Below are positions 38,492 through 47,526 of a stretch of DNA of 64,000 nucleotides, piece by piece. Location of the stretch: the NCBI RefSeq assembly GCF_030317105.1, contig NZ_JASZYG010000008.1, forward strand, positions 310,001 to 374,000, given 5' to 3'. The position numbers and the translations under genes were made by a program. Position 1 is the first letter of the stretch. Each line of letters begins with the position of its first letter. The notes beneath the pieces were generated by a model. It saw only the letters and a program-made list of their open reading frames with translations, made no database searches and had not been told where the DNA came from. This DNA comes from Variovorax brevis. GTDB lineage: Bacteria > Pseudomonadota > Gammaproteobacteria > Burkholderiales > Burkholderiaceae_C.

Positions 38492-40651
38492 TCACGCCAG
38501 CGTCCACATCACGGTTGCAAGCGGCGGCACCGTCATCACGAGCGACTGCTCCCATCCGTGCGAACTCACCGCCTCACTCTCCACCACGCCATTGCCCACA
38601 CCGCTTCCCCCGTAGACCGGGTTGTCCGTGTTGATGATCTCCCGGTACGACCCGACAGAAGGAACCCCCAGCCGGTAACCCTGTCGCACCACCGGCGTGA
38701 AGTTGCACACCGCCACGACGAAGCTACCGTCCCGCGCCCGCCGGACGAAAGCGAACACCGACTGCGCCGAGTCGTTGTGGCTGATCCACTCGAAGCCATC
38801 GGGTTCGCAGTCCAGGTCATGCAAGGCGGGAAAGTGGCTGTACACCTTGTTCAGGTCGCGCACCAGGCGCTGCATGCCTTGGTGCGCAGCATCCGCAAGC
38901 AAGTGCCAGTCCAGGCTGCGGTCGGCGTTCCATTCGGCGTATTGGGCGAACTCGCAGCCCATGAAGAGCAGCTTCTTGCCCGGATAAGCCCACAAGTAGC
39001 CGTACAGGTTGCGCAGCCCCGCGAACTTCTGCCAGGTGTCGCCGGGCATCCGCCCGATCATCGAGCCCTTGCCGTGCACCACTTCGTCGTGCGAGAAGGG
39101 CAGCACGAAGTTCTCGCTGAAGGCGTACATCAGGCCAAAGGTGATCTGCTGATGGTGGTGCTGGCGGTACACCGGATTCAGGCCCGCGTAGGCCAGCGTG
39201 TCGTTCATCCACCCCATGTTCCACTTGTAGTGAAAGCCCAGTCCGTTGTGCTCGGGCGGACGCGTCACGCCGGGGAAACTGGTGGACTCTTCGGCGAGGG
39301 TCACCGCGCCGGGCCGCTCGACGCCCACCACGCGGTTCATGCGCTGCAAAAACTCGATGGCCTCCAGGTTCTCGCGCCCGCCCTTCGCATTGGGCACCCA
39401 CTCGCCGGCGCGGCGGCTGTAGTCGCGGTAGAGCATCGAGGCGACCGCGTCGACCCGCAAGCCATCGACCCCGTAGCGCTCCAGCCAGTACAGCGCGTTG
39501 CCCACCAGATAGTTGCGCACCTCCGTGCGCGCAAAGTTGAAGATCAGCGTCTGCCAATCATTGTGGAAGCCTTCGCGCGGGTCGGCGTATTCATAGAGCG
39601 CGGTGCCGTCGAAGTTGCCCAGCCCGTGCGCGTCGGTCGGAAAGTGGGCGGGCACCCAGTCCAGGATCACGCCGAGCCCGGCGTCATGCGCGGCTTCGAC
39701 AAAGGCGCGAAAGTCGCTGGCGGTGCCGAAGCGCGAGGTCGGCGCATACAGGCCGATGGGTTGATAACCCCACGAGCCGTCGAACGGATGCTCGCTGACA
39801 GGCAGCAGCTCGATGTGCGTGAAGCCCATGTCGCGCGCATAGGGCACCAGCGACTCCGCCAATTCGCGATAAGTCAGCCACTCATGGCCGTTCTTGCGTC
39901 GCCAGGAGCCAAGGTGCACTTCGTAGATGCTGATCGGCGCATGGCGCCCGTTGGCCTGCGCGCGCTCGGCCGGCACCTTGGCCGGCGGCGGCAGCGGCTG
40001 CACGACGTTGGCCGTCTCCGGGCGCAGCTTGGCGGCGAAACCAAAGGGATCGGCCTTGCGCAGCACCTCGCCGCGGGACGAAAGGATCTCGTACTCGTAG
40101 GCATCGCCGACCGCGAGGTGCGGCGCGAAGATTTCCCAGACGCCGCACTCGCGGCGAAAGCGCATCATGTGACGGCGCCCGTCCCACTGGTTGAAGTCGC
40201 CGACGACGGAGACGCGTCGGGCGTTCGGCGCCCAGACGGCGAAGGCGACGCCGTGGACGCCTTCCATCTCGCGCAGATGGGCGCCCAGCCGTTCGAAGGG
40301 CCGCAAGTGCGTGCCTTCCGCCAGCAACCAGACATCTGTTTGGCCCAGCACGGGCGGAAAGCGGTACGGGTCTTCCAGCACTGTCTTGTGCGTGCCCCAG
40401 TCGACCTCGAAGCGGTAGTTGAGTTGCTCGTCCGTCGAAGCGATGTGTGCCTCCAGCAGGTCGGATTCACCCTGCCGCGTCAATTCGCCCAGCGATGTGC
40501 CCGAACCGGCGTCCACCACGGTCACCGACCTGGCGCCCGGCATCAGCGCGCGGATCCAGAAGCCCGCCTTGTCGCGGTGCGGACCCAGCACGGCAAAGGG
40601 GTCGCCATGTTCAGCGCGCATCAAGGCGCGGACTTCGGCATCAGGCAGCAT
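38492..40651 (-). CDS. glgB: 1,4-alpha-glucan branching enzyme
   Basis: A 719-residue GH13 branching enzyme. The N-terminal domain has HGDPFAVLGPH and a CBM48 module with FAVWAPNARRVSVVGDFNQW. The catalytic regions include DWVPAHFP, GLRVDAVASMLYRDY with the nucleophile Asp, AEESTSFPGV with the acid Glu and PFSHDEVVHGKGSM. The ATG at 40,651 overlaps the stop of the upstream glucosidase gene (TGATG), so translation is coupled. The ORF continues upstream in frame, but that part overlaps the other gene and has no family similarity. Confidence 0.95.
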   Translation of the reverse strand: MLPDAEVRALMRAEHGDPFAVLGPHRDKAGFWIRALMPGARSVTVVDAGSGTSLGELTRQGESDLLEAHIASTDEQLNYRFEVDWGTHKTVLEDPYRFPPVLGQTDVWLLAEGTHLRPFERLGAHLREMEGVHGVAFAVWAPNARRVSVVGDFNQWDGRRHMMRFRRECGVWEIFAPHLAVGDAYEYEILSSRGEVLRKADPFGFAAKLRPETANVVQPLPPPAKVPAERAQANGRHAPISIYEVHLGSWRRKNGHEWLTYRELAESLVPYARDMGFTHIELLPVSEHPFDGSWGYQPIGLYAPTSRFGTASDFRAFVEAAHDAGLGVILDWVPAHFPTDAHGLGNFDGTALYEYADPREGFHNDWQTLIFNFARTEVRNYLVGNALYWLERYGVDGLRVDAVASMLYRDYSRRAGEWVPNAKGGRENLEAIEFLQRMNRVVGVERPGAVTLAEESTSFPGVTRPPEHNGLGFHYKWNMGWMNDTLAYAGLNPVYRQHHHQQITFGLMYAFSENFVLPFSHDEVVHGKGSMIGRMPGDTWQKFAGLRNLYGYLWAYPGKKLLFMGCEFAQYAEWNADRSLDWHLLADAAHQGMQRLVRDLNKVYSHFPALHDLDCEPDGFEWISHNDSAQSVFAFVRRARDGSFVVAVCNFTPVVRQGYRLGVPSVGSYREIINTDNPVYGGSGVGNGVVESEAVSSHGWEQSLVMTVPPLATVMWTLA

Positions 40652-42261
40652 CAAGGCTCTCCCATGAACACGCCCCAGGGCGGCAACGCGAGAACGTTGC
40701 CTTCGCATCTTGCGCCGCCGAAGGGTGTGTCCGCCAGTGGCTCGAGCATCTGCGGCAGTTTCAGCGACACCGCCTCGCCGGACAGGTTGAACACCGCCTG
40801 CAGGGAGGCGTTGCCATCGCGGCGCTCGAACCACAGCAGCGGCTCGGGCGAGTCCAGGAATTCCATGTCGCCCAGGCGCAGCAAAGGCTGGCCGCGGCGC
40901 CAGCGCAGCAGGGCGCGGCTGTAGTTCAGCATCGAGCCGGGGTCGCTGGACTGGGCGTCGATGGCCAGCGGCAGGTGTGCCGGCGATACCGGCAGCCACG
41001 GCGTGCCGGTGGTGAAGCCGCCGTGGGGCGCGTCGGCACGCCAGGCCATGGGCGTGCGGCATCCGTCGCGGCCCTTGAATTCAGGCCAGAAGGCGCGGCC
41101 GTAGGGGTCTTGCAGCAGTTCGAAGGGCACGTCAGCTTCGGGAAATCCGAGCTCCTCGCCCTGGTACACGCTGGCGCTGCCGCGCAGCGACAGCAGCAAG
41201 GTCAGCCACATGCGATTGCGGCGGGCATCGGCCGGGCCGCCGTCGTTCCAGCGCGTCGCCACGCGCGCCACGTCGTGGTTGGAGACCGCCCAGCAGCCCC
41301 ATCCCTGCGTCTTGGCCAGCGCGCTGTCCAGCGCCTCGACTTCCTTGCGGATGAGCGCACCGCTGTGGTCGGCCGTGAGCAAGGCAAAGCTGTAGGCCAG
41401 GTGCAAGCGCTTGCCCATCTCGGTGTATTGCGCCATGACGGGCGGCGCGTCCTCGTCGCCGACCTCGCCCAAGGCGGCCGCGCCGTACTGATCCAGCAAC
41501 TGGCGCAGCTTTTCCAGGAATCCGAGGTTCTCCTGCTGGCTCTTGTCGTACAGGTGCTCCTGCATGGCATAGGGGTTGTCCGCCCGCACCGTGCTGACGT
41601 GGCCGCCGCGCGTCGGAGGGTTGTCCCGCAACAACGCATCGTGAAACTGGTGGTTACAGGCGTCGAATCGAAACCCGTCCACACCGCGTTCGCACCAAAA
41701 GCGGACTTCGCCCAACAGGGCCTGCTGCACCGCTTCGGAGTGGAAGTTGAGGTCGGGCTGCTCCGCCAGGAAGCTGTGCAGGTAGTACTGGCGCCGTCGC
41801 GAATCCCACTGCCAGGCCGAGCCGCCGAAGACCGAAAGCCAGTTGGTGGGCGGCGTGCCGTCGGGCTTGGGGTCCGCCCAGACATACCAGTCCGCCTTGG
41901 AGTTGTCCCGGCTGGCCCGGCTCTCCGCGAACCACGCGTGTTGGTCCGAGGTGTGCGACAAGACCTGGTCGATGATGATCCTGATGCCGAGTTGGTGCGC
42001 TTTAGCGAGCATGGCGTCGAAGTCGGCCAGGGTGCCGAAAATGGGGTCGACGGCACGATAGTCGGCCACGTCGTAGCCAAAATCCTTCATCGGGGAGCGG
42101 AAAAAGGGCGACACCCAGATCGCATCCGCCCCCAGTTCGGCCACGTGCTCCAGCTTCGACGTGATGCCCGGCAGGTCCCCGATCCCGTCCCCGTTGCTGT
42201 CCATGAAGCTGCGCGGGTAGATCTGATAGATCACTGCGCCGCGCCACCAGTTATTGTTCAT
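40651..42261 (-). CDS. GH13 alpha-glucosidase (oligo-1,6-glucosidase/alpha-amylase family)
   Basis: A 536-residue GH13 exo-enzyme. It opens with WWRGAVIYQIYPRSFMDSNGDG, typical of alpha-glucosidases of the GH13_23 type. Catalytic blocks are IDQVLSHTSDQHAWF, VDGFRFDACNH with the nucleophile Asp, and VSNHDVAR. It probably releases glucose from small alpha-glucans such as maltose or isomaltose-type oligomers. Being first in the glycogen cluster and overlapping glgB by one base, it is likely part of glycogen or maltodextrin recycling. The start at 42,261 has AAAGGTG 3 bases upstream; a farther start at 42,294 is less likely. Confidence 0.88.
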   Translation of the reverse strand: MNNNWWRGAVIYQIYPRSFMDSNGDGIGDLPGITSKLEHVAELGADAIWVSPFFRSPMKDFGYDVADYRAVDPIFGTLADFDAMLAKAHQLGIRIIIDQVLSHTSDQHAWFAESRASRDNSKADWYVWADPKPDGTPPTNWLSVFGGSAWQWDSRRRQYYLHSFLAEQPDLNFHSEAVQQALLGEVRFWCERGVDGFRFDACNHQFHDALLRDNPPTRGGHVSTVRADNPYAMQEHLYDKSQQENLGFLEKLRQLLDQYGAAALGEVGDEDAPPVMAQYTEMGKRLHLAYSFALLTADHSGALIRKEVEALDSALAKTQGWGCWAVSNHDVARVATRWNDGGPADARRNRMWLTLLLSLRGSASVYQGEELGFPEADVPFELLQDPYGRAFWPEFKGRDGCRTPMAWRADAPHGGFTTGTPWLPVSPAHLPLAIDAQSSDPGSMLNYSRALLRWRRGQPLLRLGDMEFLDSPEPLLWFERRDGNASLQAVFNLSGEAVSLKLPQMLEPLADTPFGGARCEGNVLALPPWGVFMGEP

Positions 42262-42375
42262 GCGCACCTTTCTGGTTCGAAAACATTGTGGCACGCGAGA
42301 AGTGGGCCATTGCCCAAGCCGCGATAATCCACCCTTCCCCGGCCGTTCTGGCGCCGGGAGCCTGTTTCAAGCTCA

Positions 42376-45015
42376 ATGAATCCCAGCTACAAACCCGCCG
42401 ACGTCGAGTCCGCCGCCCAGGCCCAGTGGACGGCAGCCGATGCCTACCGCGTGACCGAGGACGCGAGTCGCAAGAAGTACTACGCCTGTTCCATGCTGCC
42501 CTACCCCAGCGGCAAGCTGCACATGGGCCACGTGCGCAACTACACCATCAACGACATGCTCACGCGCTACCTGCGCATGAGCGGCTACAACGTGCTCATG
42601 CCCATGGGCTGGGACGCGTTCGGCCTGCCCGCCGAGAACGCCGCCCTGAAAAATGGCGTGCCCCCGCATGCGTGGACGATGGAAAACATCGCCTACATGA
42701 AGAGCCAGCTCCAGGCCATGGGCCTGGCGATCGACTGGAGCCGCGAAGTCGCCACCTGCGATCCCACGTACTACAAGTGGAACCAGTGGCTGTTCCTGAA
42801 GATGCTCGAAAAGGGCATCGCCTACCGCAAGACGCAGGTCGTCAACTGGGATCCGGTCGACCAGACCGTGCTCGCCAACGAGCAGGTCATCGACGGCAAG
42901 GGCTGGCGCACCGGCGCGCCGGTCGAGCGCCGCGAGATCCCCGGCTACTACCTGAAGATCAGCGACTACGCCGAGGAACTGCTCGAGCACACGCAGCACA
43001 AGCTCCCGGGCTGGCCCGAGCGCGTGCGGCTGATGCAGGAAAACTGGATCGGCAAGAGCGAAGGCGTGCGCTTTGCGTTCACCCACGAGATCCGCGACGA
43101 CAAGGGCGCGCTGATCCAGGACGGCCGCATGTACGTGTTCACCACGCGTGCCGACACCATCATGGGCGTGACCTTCTGCGCCGTGGCGCCCGAGCATCCG
43201 CTTGCCGTGCATGCCGCGAAGACGAACGCCAAGGTCGCCGCCTTCATCGAGGAATGCAAGGCCGGCGGCACGACCGAGGCCGAACTCGCCACGCAGGAGA
43301 AGAAGGGCGTGCCCACGGGCCTGACCGTCACGCACCCCATCACCGACGAGCAAGTGCCGGTGTGGGTCGGCAACTACGTGCTCATGAGCTACGGCGACGG
43401 CGCCGTGATGGGCGTGCCGGCGCACGATGAGCGCGACTTCGCCTTTGCCAACAAGTACGGCATCGAGATCATCCAGGTCGTGCTGGTCGACGACGAGCCG
43501 CACTTCGACTATCACAAGTGGCAGGACTGGTACGCCGACAAGGAACGCGGCGTCACCATCAACTCCGACAACTTCAGTGGCATGAGCTACAAGGAGGCGG
43601 TCAAGGCCGTCGCCCACGCGCTCGAAGTCAAGAAGCTGGGCGCCTCGCAGACCACTTGGCGCCTGCGCGACTGGGGCGTGAGCCGCCAGCGCTACTGGGG
43701 CACGCCGATCCCTATCATTCATTGCGACGAGCACGGCGCCGTGCCGGTCCCCGAAAAAGACCTGCCGGTGGTGCTGCCCACCGACTGCGTGCCCGACGGC
43801 TCCGGCAACCCGCTCATCAAGCATGAAGGCTTCCACGCCGGCGTGGCCTGCCCGGTGTGCGGCCGCCCCGCGCGCCGCGAGACCGACACGATGGACACCT
43901 TCGTGGACAGCGCGTGGTACTTCATGCGCTACTGCGATCCCAAGAGCGACAAGAGCATGGTGGCCGAGGGCGCGAAGTACTGGATGCCGATGGATCAGTA
44001 CATCGGCGGCATCGAGCACGCCATCCTGCACTTGCTGTACGCGCGCTTCTGGACCAAGGTCATGCGCGACCTCGGCCTGGTGAAGATCGACGAGCCCTTC
44101 AGCAAGCTGCTCACGCAGGGCATGGTGCTCAACCACATCTACTACACGCGCAACGAGAAGGGCGGCAAGGACTATCACCCGCCGTCGGAAGTCACGCCCA
44201 AGCTGGATGCGCAAGGCCGCATCGTCGGCGGCACCACCGCGGACGGCACCGAAGTCGAATACGGTGGCGTCGGCAAGATGGGCAAGAGCGAGCGCAACGG
44301 CGTCGACCCGCAAGACCTGATCGAGAAATACGGCGCCGACACCGCGCGCCTGTACACCATGTTCACCGCGCCGCCCGAGGCCACGCTGGAGTGGAACGAC
44401 GCCGCGGTGGAAGGCTCGTCGCGCTTCCTGCGCCGCGTGTGGAACTTCGGCGTCACGCTGCACGAGCAGGGCGCAGTGGCGGACGACGGCAAGGGCCCGG
44501 CGCCGGTCTTTGGCAAGGACGCCAAGGCCCTGCGCCATGAAGTGCACACCGTGCTGCGCCAGATCGACTACGACTACCAGCGCATGCAATACAACACGGT
44601 GGTGTCGGGTGCGATGAAGCTGCTCAACGCGCTGGAAAGTTTCAAGGTCAACGACGCCGGCGACAAGGCTGCCGTGCGCGAAGGCTTCGGCATCCTGCTG
44701 CGTTGCCTGTACCCAGCCACGCCGCACATCAGCCATCAGCTGTGGCAACAGCTCGGCTACGACAAGGCCTACGGCGACCTGCTGGATGCACCTTGGCCTG
44801 CAGTCGATGCCCGCGCGCTGGAGCAGGACGAGATCGAACTCATGCTGCAAGTCAACGGCAAGCTGCGCGGTGCGATCCTCGTTCCCGCAGGCGCTTCCAA
44901 GCAGGAGATCGAGAAAATCGCATTGGCAAGCGAAGCCTTCGTGAAGCACGCCGAAGGTGCGAGCGCCAAGCGCGTGATCGTGGTGCCGGGTCGCCTCGTC
45001 AACGTGGTGATCTGA
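42376..45015 (+). CDS. leuS: Leucyl-tRNA synthetase
   Basis: An 879-residue class I synthetase. The HIGH-type motif reads HMGH in [17 protein letters not shown]. The editing domain with its threonine-rich loop ([13 protein letters not shown]) follows. The KMSKS-type motif reads [12 protein letters not shown], with glycine in place of the usual first serine. The C-terminal anticodon-binding part includes [12 protein letters not shown]. It is divergent from the glycogen cluster across 114 bases, and followed after 5 bases by lptE, the conserved order. Confidence 0.96.
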   Translation: MNPSYKPADVESAAQAQWTAADAYRVTEDASRKKYYACSMLPYPSGKLHMGHVRNYTINDMLTRYLRMSGYNVLMPMGWDAFGLPAENAALKNGVPPHAWTMENIAYMKSQLQAMGLAIDWSREVATCDPTYYKWNQWLFLKMLEKGIAYRKTQVVNWDPVDQTVLANEQVIDGKGWRTGAPVERREIPGYYLKISDYAEELLEHTQHKLPGWPERVRLMQENWIGKSEGVRFAFTHEIRDDKGALIQDGRMYVFTTRADTIMGVTFCAVAPEHPLAVHAAKTNAKVAAFIEECKAGGTTEAELATQEKKGVPTGLTVTHPITDEQVPVWVGNYVLMSYGDGAVMGVPAHDERDFAFANKYGIEIIQVVLVDDEPHFDYHKWQDWYADKERGVTINSDNFSGMSYKEAVKAVAHALEVKKLGASQTTWRLRDWGVSRQRYWGTPIPIIHCDEHGAVPVPEKDLPVVLPTDCVPDGSGNPLIKHEGFHAGVACPVCGRPARRETDTMDTFVDSAWYFMRYCDPKSDKSMVAEGAKYWMPMDQYIGGIEHAILHLLYARFWTKVMRDLGLVKIDEPFSKLLTQGMVLNHIYYTRNEKGGKDYHPPSEVTPKLDAQGRIVGGTTADGTEVEYGGVGKMGKSERNGVDPQDLIEKYGADTARLYTMFTAPPEATLEWNDAAVEGSSRFLRRVWNFGVTLHEQGAVADDGKGPAPVFGKDAKALRHEVHTVLRQIDYDYQRMQYNTVVSGAMKLLNALESFKVNDAGDKAAVREGFGILLRCLYPATPHISHQLWQQLGYDKAYGDLLDAPWPAVDARALEQDEIELMLQVNGKLRGAILVPAGASKQEIEKIALASEAFVKHAEGASAKRVIVVPGRLVNVVI

Positions 45016-45020
45016 GCCTC

Positions 45021-45542
45021 ATGCGCACGCCCACATCGACCTCGCGCCGCGGCTTCGTGGGCGCGCTCGGGGCCGGCGCGGCGGCGCTGGCCGTGACCGC
45101 CTGCGGCTTCAAGCTGCGGCAGGCGCCGATCTTTGCATTCCAGACCATTGCCCTGCCCGCCGCCCCGACCGCCTACCTGAGCCAGTTGCGCCGCGCGATC
45201 AACGTGACGGGCAGCCTCACGGCCGTGCCGCCCGAGCAGAACGCGACGGCCCAGGTGGTCTTCGAGGTGCTGGGCGAAGCACGCGACACCACCATCATCT
45301 CGTCGGACGCAGCCGGCCAGGTGCGGGAAATGCAGCTGAACTACAGGGTGCGCTTCCGGCTGCGCACGCAGGACGGCAGGGAACTGATCGGGCCTTCCGA
45401 AATGGCGCAGTCGCGTGACATCTCCTACAACGAGACGGCCGCGCTCGCCAAGGAAAGCGAATCGAACCTGCTGTACCGCGACATGACGGCCGACATCGTG
45501 CAGCAGACGCTGCGCCGACTGAGCGCCGTCAAGTCGCTGTGA
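45021..45542 (+). CDS. lptE: LPS-assembly lipoprotein LptE
   Basis: A 173-residue outer membrane lipoprotein that plugs LptD in lipopolysaccharide export. The signal region reads SRRGFVGALGAGAAALAVTAC, with a lipobox cysteine followed by GFKLRQ, the hallmark of LptE. The paired arginines before the hydrophobic part resemble a twin-arginine signal, which would be unusual for LptE. The position just after leuS is conserved from E. coli to Burkholderiales, which supports the call despite low sequence conservation. In those genomes holA normally follows; here it is 8 kb away. Confidence 0.9.
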   Translation: MRTPTSTSRRGFVGALGAGAAALAVTACGFKLRQAPIFAFQTIALPAAPTAYLSQLRRAINVTGSLTAVPPEQNATAQVVFEVLGEARDTTIISSDAAGQVREMQLNYRVRFRLRTQDGRELIGPSEMAQSRDISYNETAALAKESESNLLYRDMTADIVQQTLRRLSAVKSL

Positions 45543-45551
45543 TCCCGGACC

Positions 45552-46025
45552 ATGGAGTCACTCGACCGCATTGACCGCCTCCTGCTCGAAAAGCTGCAGG
45601 CTGACGGGCGGCAAAGCGCGCAGGCGCTGTCCGAGGCCGTTCACCTCTCGGCACGCGCCACGCTCAATCGCGTGCGCCGGCTGGAAGAGCAGGGCGTCAT
45701 CGAGGGCTATCGCGCACAGATCAGCCGCGCTGCCATCGGCGAGCACGTCGCGGTGTTTGCCGAAGTGACCCTCAAGGACCAGCGCCAGGCCACGGTGCAG
45801 CGCTTCGAGCGTCATGTCACGTCGTGCCGCGAAGTGGTGGCCTGCTGGCTGCTGAGCGGTCGCTACGACTACCTGCTTCGCCTGGGTTGCCGCGACCTCA
45901 CGCACTACCGCAACCTGACGAACGCCTGGATCGACGACGTGGGCCTGGGCATCGACCGCATCGTCACCAGCACCGAGTTGCAGACGGTCAAGGAATTCAC
46001 CGGCTTTCCGATTTCGCGTCCCTGA
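45552..46025 (+). CDS. Lrp/AsnC family transcriptional regulator
   Basis: A 157-residue regulator. The N-terminal winged helix starts LDRIDRLLLEKLQADGR and has LSARATLNRVRRLEEQGVIEGY. The C-terminal effector-binding (RAM) domain includes VVACWLLSGRYDYLLRLG and closes with TVKEFTGFPIS. Members sense amino acids and usually control adjacent uptake or catabolic genes. It starts the island inserted between lptE and holA and is the best candidate to control the permease, ornithine cyclodeaminase and arginase genes. It lies only 9 bases after lptE but reads as a foreign member of that operon. Confidence 0.92.
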   Translation: MESLDRIDRLLLEKLQADGRQSAQALSEAVHLSARATLNRVRRLEEQGVIEGYRAQISRAAIGEHVAVFAEVTLKDQRQATVQRFERHVTSCREVVACWLLSGRYDYLLRLGCRDLTHYRNLTNAWIDDVGLGIDRIVTSTELQTVKEFTGFPISRP

Positions 46026-46395
46026 AGCACCAGAAGCCACTTCCGAATCGGACGCTTCGGGCCGCCTGAACGGCCGCCGACGACGCGTGCACGGGCCGCG
46101 ACGGCCATTACCGCCAAGTGCGTTGGCTAGAATTCGGACGCGGCCCAACCAGTGGCTGCCGCGTCACAAGAGCCGGATCAGGGAGAAACGGCGCGCGGCA
46201 CCCGATTGCGGTCGTCAGGGAGACAACATGCACCGCACAACGTGTCGCAAAGTACGACATGAAGCCACTTGCGCGCCCCGTCGGCCGCACCACCCGCCAC
46301 TTGCGCATCCATGCGCATGCCAACGGCTGCCAATGGCAGACGGCTGGCAGGGCGCCTGCCTTTCCATTTCCGAACGCTGCGTCCGATAGTCCGCG
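46026..46395 (+). promoter_or_regulatory. Leader region before the porin, with a half palindrome and a small ORF
   Basis: This 370-base gap holds CACTTCCGAATCGGA at 46,038-46,052, matching one arm and the centre of the perfect palindrome at 51,459-51,477. It also holds the small ORF at 46,228-46,389. No terminator or clear sigma-70 promoter was found. The palindrome is a candidate operator for the adjacent Lrp-type regulator. Confidence 0.5.
46228..46389 (+). CDS. Possible 53-residue upstream ORF before the porin
   Basis: This ORF starts with MHRTTCRKVRHEATC and has a strong AGGGAG 9 bases before its ATG. Its stop lies 6 bases before the porin start, and the porin itself has no good ribosome-binding site, so translation could be coupled. 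The peptide is arginine- and histidine-rich with no known family. It may be a leader or an artefact of GC-rich DNA. Confidence 0.3.
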   Translation: MHRTTCRKVRHEATCAPRRPHHPPLAHPCACQRLPMADGWQGACLSISERCVR

Positions 46396-47493
46396 ATGAA
46401 AGCACTTCATCTGGGGCTTGGCGCCCTGGCTGCGCTATGCGCGGCTGAAACTGCGCTCGCGCAATCGAGCGTGACCGTGTTCGGCGTCGTCGACACGACG
46501 ATCCAGCACATTCGTAGCAGCAGCGGGTCCGTGTCCCGTCTGGGAACGGGCGGCATCAACGGCAGCCGCCTGGGCTTCAAAGGCACCGAAGACCTCGGCG
46601 GCGGGCTGGCGGCCGGCTTCCATCTCGAAGCAGGTCTCAACACCGATACCGGCGAAGGCCGCCCCACCAGCAACGACAACGTCAGCGAGACCGATTCACT
46701 CGGCATGGCCTTCAACCGCCGTGCCACGGTCAGCCTGCTCGGTTCGCTCGGCGAGGTGCGGCTCGGCCGCGACTACACGCCCGTCTCGGACAACCACACC
46801 GATTTCGACGTGTTCGGCAACTCGGGCGTGGGCGACTCCAGCCTGCTCACGCAGTCGCTGGCGATCGGCCTGGCGGGTGGTGTGGGCGTGCGCACGGACG
46901 TGCGCGCTTCCAATGCAGTCGTGTACGTCCTGCCGCCCGACCTGGGCGGGATCTGGGGCTATGCCATGTATGCGTTGGGCGAAACGCTCGTTGGCGATCC
47001 GAGGGGTTATCGCCGCGGCGACGGCAGCTATCGCGGCGCGCGCATCGGCTACGACAACGGCTCGCTGAACGCGGCGCTGGCCTATGGCGTCAACCAGCTC
47101 TCGTCGCAAGGCGACCTGGACAACCTCCACTTCGGCGCGACGTACAAGTGGGGCGACGCCCAGCTCTTCGGCCAACTGAGCCGTGAGCGGACCACGGTCG
47201 ATGGCGTGTCCTACACCAACGATGCCGCAGCCCTGGGCGTGCAGTACGCGCTGGATGCGCAGCTCTTCAAGGCGCAAGTGGTGCGCAACCGCATCCGCCG
47301 CGCCGGCATCGAGCCCATGGGCGCCACCATGTTCGCGCTGGGCTACCAGTACGACCTGTCCAAGCGCACTGCGCTCCAGGCCGTCATCTCGCACATCCGC
47401 AACGACGCGCAAAGCTCCTTCGACCTGGGCTTGCCCACCTGGGCGGGTTCGAGCGTGTCAGGCGTGCAGGCGGGCATCCGCCACAGCTTCTGA
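46396..47493 (+). CDS. Gram-negative porin (Burkholderiales type)
   Basis: A 365-residue 16-strand porin. Residues 1-22 form a signal peptide ending ALAQ. Next comes SSVTVFGVVDTTIQ, the usual first strand of betaproteobacterial porins, then GSRLGFKGTEDLGGGLAAGFHLE, and strands continue to a final phenylalanine (GIRHSF) that serves as the BAM signal. It would admit small solutes such as amino acids through the outer membrane. Its place between the regulator and the amino-acid permeases suggests co-use in amino-acid uptake. Confidence 0.93.
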   Translation: MKALHLGLGALAALCAAETALAQSSVTVFGVVDTTIQHIRSSSGSVSRLGTGGINGSRLGFKGTEDLGGGLAAGFHLEAGLNTDTGEGRPTSNDNVSETDSLGMAFNRRATVSLLGSLGEVRLGRDYTPVSDNHTDFDVFGNSGVGDSSLLTQSLAIGLAGGVGVRTDVRASNAVVYVLPPDLGGIWGYAMYALGETLVGDPRGYRRGDGSYRGARIGYDNGSLNAALAYGVNQLSSQGDLDNLHFGATYKWGDAQLFGQLSRERTTVDGVSYTNDAAALGVQYALDAQLFKAQVVRNRIRRAGIEPMGATMFALGYQYDLSKRTALQAVISHIRNDAQSSFDLGLPTWAGSSVSGVQAGIRHSF

Positions 47494-47526
47494 GATCTGG
47501 CCAAGAACAACCAAAGGGAGACATGT

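Noticed and set aside
42373-44949. A minus-strand open frame of 858 codons over leuS
   Set aside because: It is the antisense shadow of leuS with no recognisable domain.
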